This document shows positions 6,032 through 7,786 of a stretch of DNA of 7,786 nt, piece after piece; within the stretch, counting starts at the first letter, position 1; each line of letters opens with the position of its first letter. The notes beneath the pieces were generated by a model that was not told where the DNA came from, did no database searches, and was given only the letters and a program-made list of their open reading frames with translations. Source of the stretch: Chloroflexota bacterium (GTDB lineage: Bacteria; Chloroflexota; Dehalococcoidia; SM23-28-2; RBG-16-64-32); contig VBJS01000218.1 of assembly GCA_005880055.1 (NCBI GenBank), positions 1-7,786 of the forward strand. Reading direction: 5' to 3'. The position numbers and the translations under genes are program-made.

Positions 6032-6292
6032 CTAGCGAAAGGCGCTGCCGGCGCGGCGGCCCTCAGAGTAGCCCATCGCAAACCAGCGAGCGCACTCTTC
6101 ACTCTCCGGCGTAGCCCCTCGCGGACCTCCGGCGCTTCCCGCCTCGTATCCAGCTCCGTAACACTGCTGCGCGGTCAGGCTGCTATCCAACACACGGTCC
6201 ACCGAGCGGCCGCCCTCGTGGACTGAATACGCGCAGTAACCAAAGAACAAAAGCGCGATCACCACGGCGGCCAGGGGCCAGTTCCACTCCAT
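6032..6292 (-). CDS. Small membrane-anchored protein B, paralogue of its upstream neighbour
   Basis: This 86-residue protein is of no family I recognise. One hydrophobic segment (about residues 6-22) follows a short N-terminus, then a charged linker and a compact C-terminal domain. That domain reads CYxxGxxxGxxGxxR from residue 44, then a second Cys (67), then MGYSEG (73-78). The upstream neighbour has the same pattern with identical spacing: 23 residues between the two cysteines and no gaps, so the genes arose by tandem duplication. With the N-terminus in, the domain would be in the cytoplasm; with it out (a signal anchor), the two Cys could form a disulfide outside. The sequence does not settle this. 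The ATG at 6292 has AGG six bases upstream and is 12 bases past the neighbour's stop, so the two are probably co-transcribed. It lacks a convincing lipobox (FFGYC). Confidence 0.75.
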   Translation of the reverse strand: MEWNWPLAAVVIALLFFGYCAYSVHEGGRSVDRVLDSSLTAQQCYGAGYEAGSAGGPRGATPESEECARWFAMGYSEGRRAGSAFR

Positions 6293-6304
6293 TCAGGACC
6301 TGCG

Positions 6305-6562
6305 TTATTCTTCCGGTGGATTGTAGCGGGCGAGCTGGCCGTCGCTGTAACCCTTCGCGTAGAACGTGACGCAGGCGCTTGCGTCTGCCGGCGGCTGGCG
6401 TCGGTTGCCGCTCGTGCCGTCGTGCCAGCCGGTGTCATAGCAGGTGATGCGAAATCCGTGATCGATGCTCTTCTGCGCGCTCTCGGACGCCTGCTGCACT
6501 ACAAGAACGCAGCCGCCGATAAGAAGGACGGCCACGACGACGATCACAAGAAGCCAGTTCAT
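6305..6562 (-). CDS. Small membrane-anchored protein A, paralogue of its downstream neighbour
   Basis: This 85-residue unrecognised protein starts MNW and has a strongly hydrophobic stretch (residues 4-22) ending near a Cys. LIGGC (14-18) fits a loose lipobox, but the N-terminus has no positive charge and the paralogue has Tyr before the matching Cys, so a simple membrane anchor is more likely. The C-terminal domain is CYDTGWHDG (41-49), G52, R55, C64 and KGYSDG (70-75). The downstream protein B shares C, Y, the glycines, R and GYS at identical spacing. The Y-x-x-G pattern occurs at both ends of the domain, which may be a small internal repeat. No Shine-Dalgarno sequence is evident before the ATG at 6562, which lies 122 bases after the QueA-like gene. 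That spacer holds only short inverted repeats. Conservation between A and B is the main evidence that both are real genes. Confidence 0.75.
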   Translation of the reverse strand: MNWLLVIVVVAVLLIGGCVLVVQQASESAQKSIDHGFRITCYDTGWHDGTSGNRRQPPADASACVTFYAKGYSDGQLARYNPPEE

Positions 6563-6657
6563 AACAAGCAGATTTCGAAGTCGCGGCCCTTAGCCACAAC
6601 ACTCGTTCACTGTGGTAAGACACCGCGCCGAGGGCATGCGTTACGGCCTGAGTCGCA

Positions 6658-6694
6658 GCCACTGGGTTGCCCAGCCGAAATCCTCTAAAGGATC
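6658..6694 (-). other. Two short inverted repeats after the QueA-like gene
   Basis: ATCCT-CTAA-AGGAT spans the stop codon of the QueA-like gene (about 6680-6693), and CTGGG-TTG-CCCAG lies just beyond (about 6662-6674). Each stem is 5 base pairs and has no T-tract. Weak terminator or mRNA-end structures are possible; chance is not excluded. Confidence 0.25.
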
Positions 6695-7728
6695 AGGTGC
6701 ACGTCCCCAAATTCGTGCCACAGGTAACCGTTCGCCAGCGCCGCGTCGTACGCGGACTCCAGGTGCCGCCGCCCCGCGATCGCTTCCAGCATCGCCAGGT
6801 GCGTCGCCCGTGGCTCATGAAAGCCGGTCAACAGCGCGTCGGCCGAGCGAATGCGGCGCTCGGGAGTGACCACCAGGTCCGTCCAGCCGCGGGCCTCGTG
6901 GACGAGGCCGGAGGGCTCTGACCCTGATTCCAGCGCTCGGATTACTGTCGTACCAACAGCCACTACCCGCCGGCACGAGCGCCTCGCCGCGTTGACAGCT
7001 GCCGCCGTAGCCGGCGGCACCTCGAACCACTCCTCGTACGGCGCCTCGTGCTCCTCCAGGCTGGCGACGCCCGCGTGCAGCGTGATCGCCGCTACCTGCA
7101 CGCCCCAAGCCGCCAGCGCACTCAGCACGCGCTCGCTGAACGGCCGGCCCGCCGACGGCATCTCGGCCGAGCCCGGGTTGCGGGCGTAGACCGTCTGGTA
7201 CATCTCAATCGGCCATTCGCCGGTCACATATGGATAGCGGATGGGCTTGCCCCAGCGGCCCAGGTACGTGAAGACGGGCAGCGGCAGCTCAACCAGCGCT
7301 CTCCAGAGGCGCGTCGAGCCGTGGTGTGGCGCCAGGAATGTGACGGCGCCGCCATCGGGCAGCTCGTCGCGTTCGCCGGCGCGCACCGCCGTCTTTCGCG
7401 GCTCCACCGCCCAGATGTGTGAGGCCATGCGAGTGGACAGATGGAGCGCGAATTCATCGCCGTTCTTGCGGATGGCTGTCAGCGCCGCTGGAATCGTCCC
7501 GGAATCGTTCACCACCAGCAAGTCACCCGGCGCAAGGAACCGTGGCAGCGCCCGGAAGTTTGTGTGGAAGATAGCGTCTGTCTGCCTGCAGCTCACCATC
7601 AGCCGCACCTCGTCGCGGGCTAGCCCGCGCGCCTCCGGCGGCTCCCGCGCCTCCAACTCAGCTGGAAGACTGCAATCCAGCGGCCGCATCTCGGGAAGCG
7701 TCCGTGGCCTGTCGAGCAGAGCGACCAT
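6685..7728 (-). CDS. QueA-like S-adenosylmethionine:tRNA ribosyltransferase-isomerase family protein, divergent
   Basis: This 347-residue protein resembles QueA along its whole length. True QueA moves the ribosyl part of SAM onto preQ1 in tRNA to form epoxyqueuosine. Family blocks present are DLLVVNDS (69-76), MYQTVYA (176-182), TLHAGV (216-221), VGTTVIRALES (259-269), GWTDLVV (281-287), DALLTGFH (297-304) and a C-terminal GYLWHEFGD (334-342). Two core motifs differ from classical QueA: PTAGLHFT is replaced by PSAGRPFS (191-198), and GxxPLPPYI by GKPIRYPYV (160-168). I associate this form mainly with Actinobacteria, where it is routinely labelled queA although queuosine synthesis is generally absent, so its substrate is uncertain. 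The ATG at 7728 is preferred over an upstream TTG at 7752; GGAGG lies 12 bases upstream and AGAAG closer. No queuosine partner gene (tgt, queG) is in the window. Confidence 0.85.
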   Translation of the reverse strand: MVALLDRPRTLPEMRPLDCSLPAELEAREPPEARGLARDEVRLMVSCRQTDAIFHTNFRALPRFLAPGDLLVVNDSGTIPAALTAIRKNGDEFALHLSTRMASHIWAVEPRKTAVRAGERDELPDGGAVTFLAPHHGSTRLWRALVELPLPVFTYLGRWGKPIRYPYVTGEWPIEMYQTVYARNPGSAEMPSAGRPFSERVLSALAAWGVQVAAITLHAGVASLEEHEAPYEEWFEVPPATAAAVNAARRSCRRVVAVGTTVIRALESGSEPSGLVHEARGWTDLVVTPERRIRSADALLTGFHEPRATHLAMLEAIAGRRHLESAYDAALANGYLWHEFGDVHLIL

Positions 7729-7735
7729 AATGCTT

Positions 7736-7786
7736 CTATGCCTCCGCCGCAACCAGGTCCTGCGCCTTGACGCGGGCGAAAGGCGC
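7736..7786 (-). CDS. Possible C-terminal end of an upstream gene (cut by window edge)
   Basis: From the right edge one frame reads 16 residues (ending QDLVAAEA) and stops at TAG 7736-7738, eight bases before the QueA-like ATG. Tight spacing and an alanine-rich end fit the tail of a co-directional gene. The other two frames are also open here, so the frame is not proven. No family can be named. Confidence 0.3.
   Translation of the reverse strand, partial: APFARVKAQDLVAAEA

Noticed and set aside
6305..6562. Lipoprotein assignment for small protein A
   Set aside because: LIGGC loosely fits a lipobox, but there is no basic n-region, and the paralogue has FFGYC at the same place, which does not fit.

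Overview
The window is a high-GC bacterial segment in which every convincing gene lies on the minus strand, so it reads from the right edge to the left. Its core is a hopanoid biosynthesis locus: the two squalene-synthase-family enzymes HpnC and HpnD, the FAD-dependent desaturase HpnE, and parts of HpnH and HpnG, which build and trim the adenosyl side chain of bacteriohopanepolyols. HpnCDE occurs in several phyla (Proteobacteria, Acidobacteria, Planctomycetes, Actinobacteria and others). The QueA-like protein at the right end looks like a divergent form I associate mainly with Actinobacteria. I cannot assign a phylum from this sequence; a high-GC environmental bacterium or metagenome-derived contig is the safe reading.

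Layout, right to left: (1) 7736-7786, the possible last codons of an upstream gene. (2) 6685-7728, a QueA-like protein with an altered core motif. (3) 6305-6562 and 6032-6292, two tandem paralogous small membrane-anchored proteins that I do not recognise. (4) 5443-6031, a 589-base gap with a cluster of strong palindromes and the presumed leader of the hopanoid operon. (5) 1975-5442, hpnC-hpnD-hpnE, joined by 4-base stop/start overlaps, then a 111-residue unknown protein. (6) 1449-1973, a YjbQ/UPF0047 protein. (7) 1-1445, a rearranged hpnH/hpnG region.

HpnC and HpnD convert farnesyl diphosphate to hydroxysqualene and HpnE reduces that to squalene. A squalene-hopene cyclase, not in this window, would make hopene. 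HpnH adds the 5'-deoxyadenosyl group from SAM, and HpnG removes adenine to leave ribosylhopane. The genes are packed tightly enough to be one transcript.

Three oddities sit inside the operon. The hpnH reading frame lacks its N-terminal third, including the radical-SAM cysteine motif, and is fused in frame to an internal HpnG piece. The HpnG-derived DNA is present twice as an exact 159-base direct repeat that runs to the left edge. HpnE carries a short out-of-frame deletion near its C-terminus. These may be real lesions or assembly errors in a repeat; reads across the junctions would decide. The most plausible new biology is the small-protein pair; the QueA-like enzyme of uncertain substrate is second.
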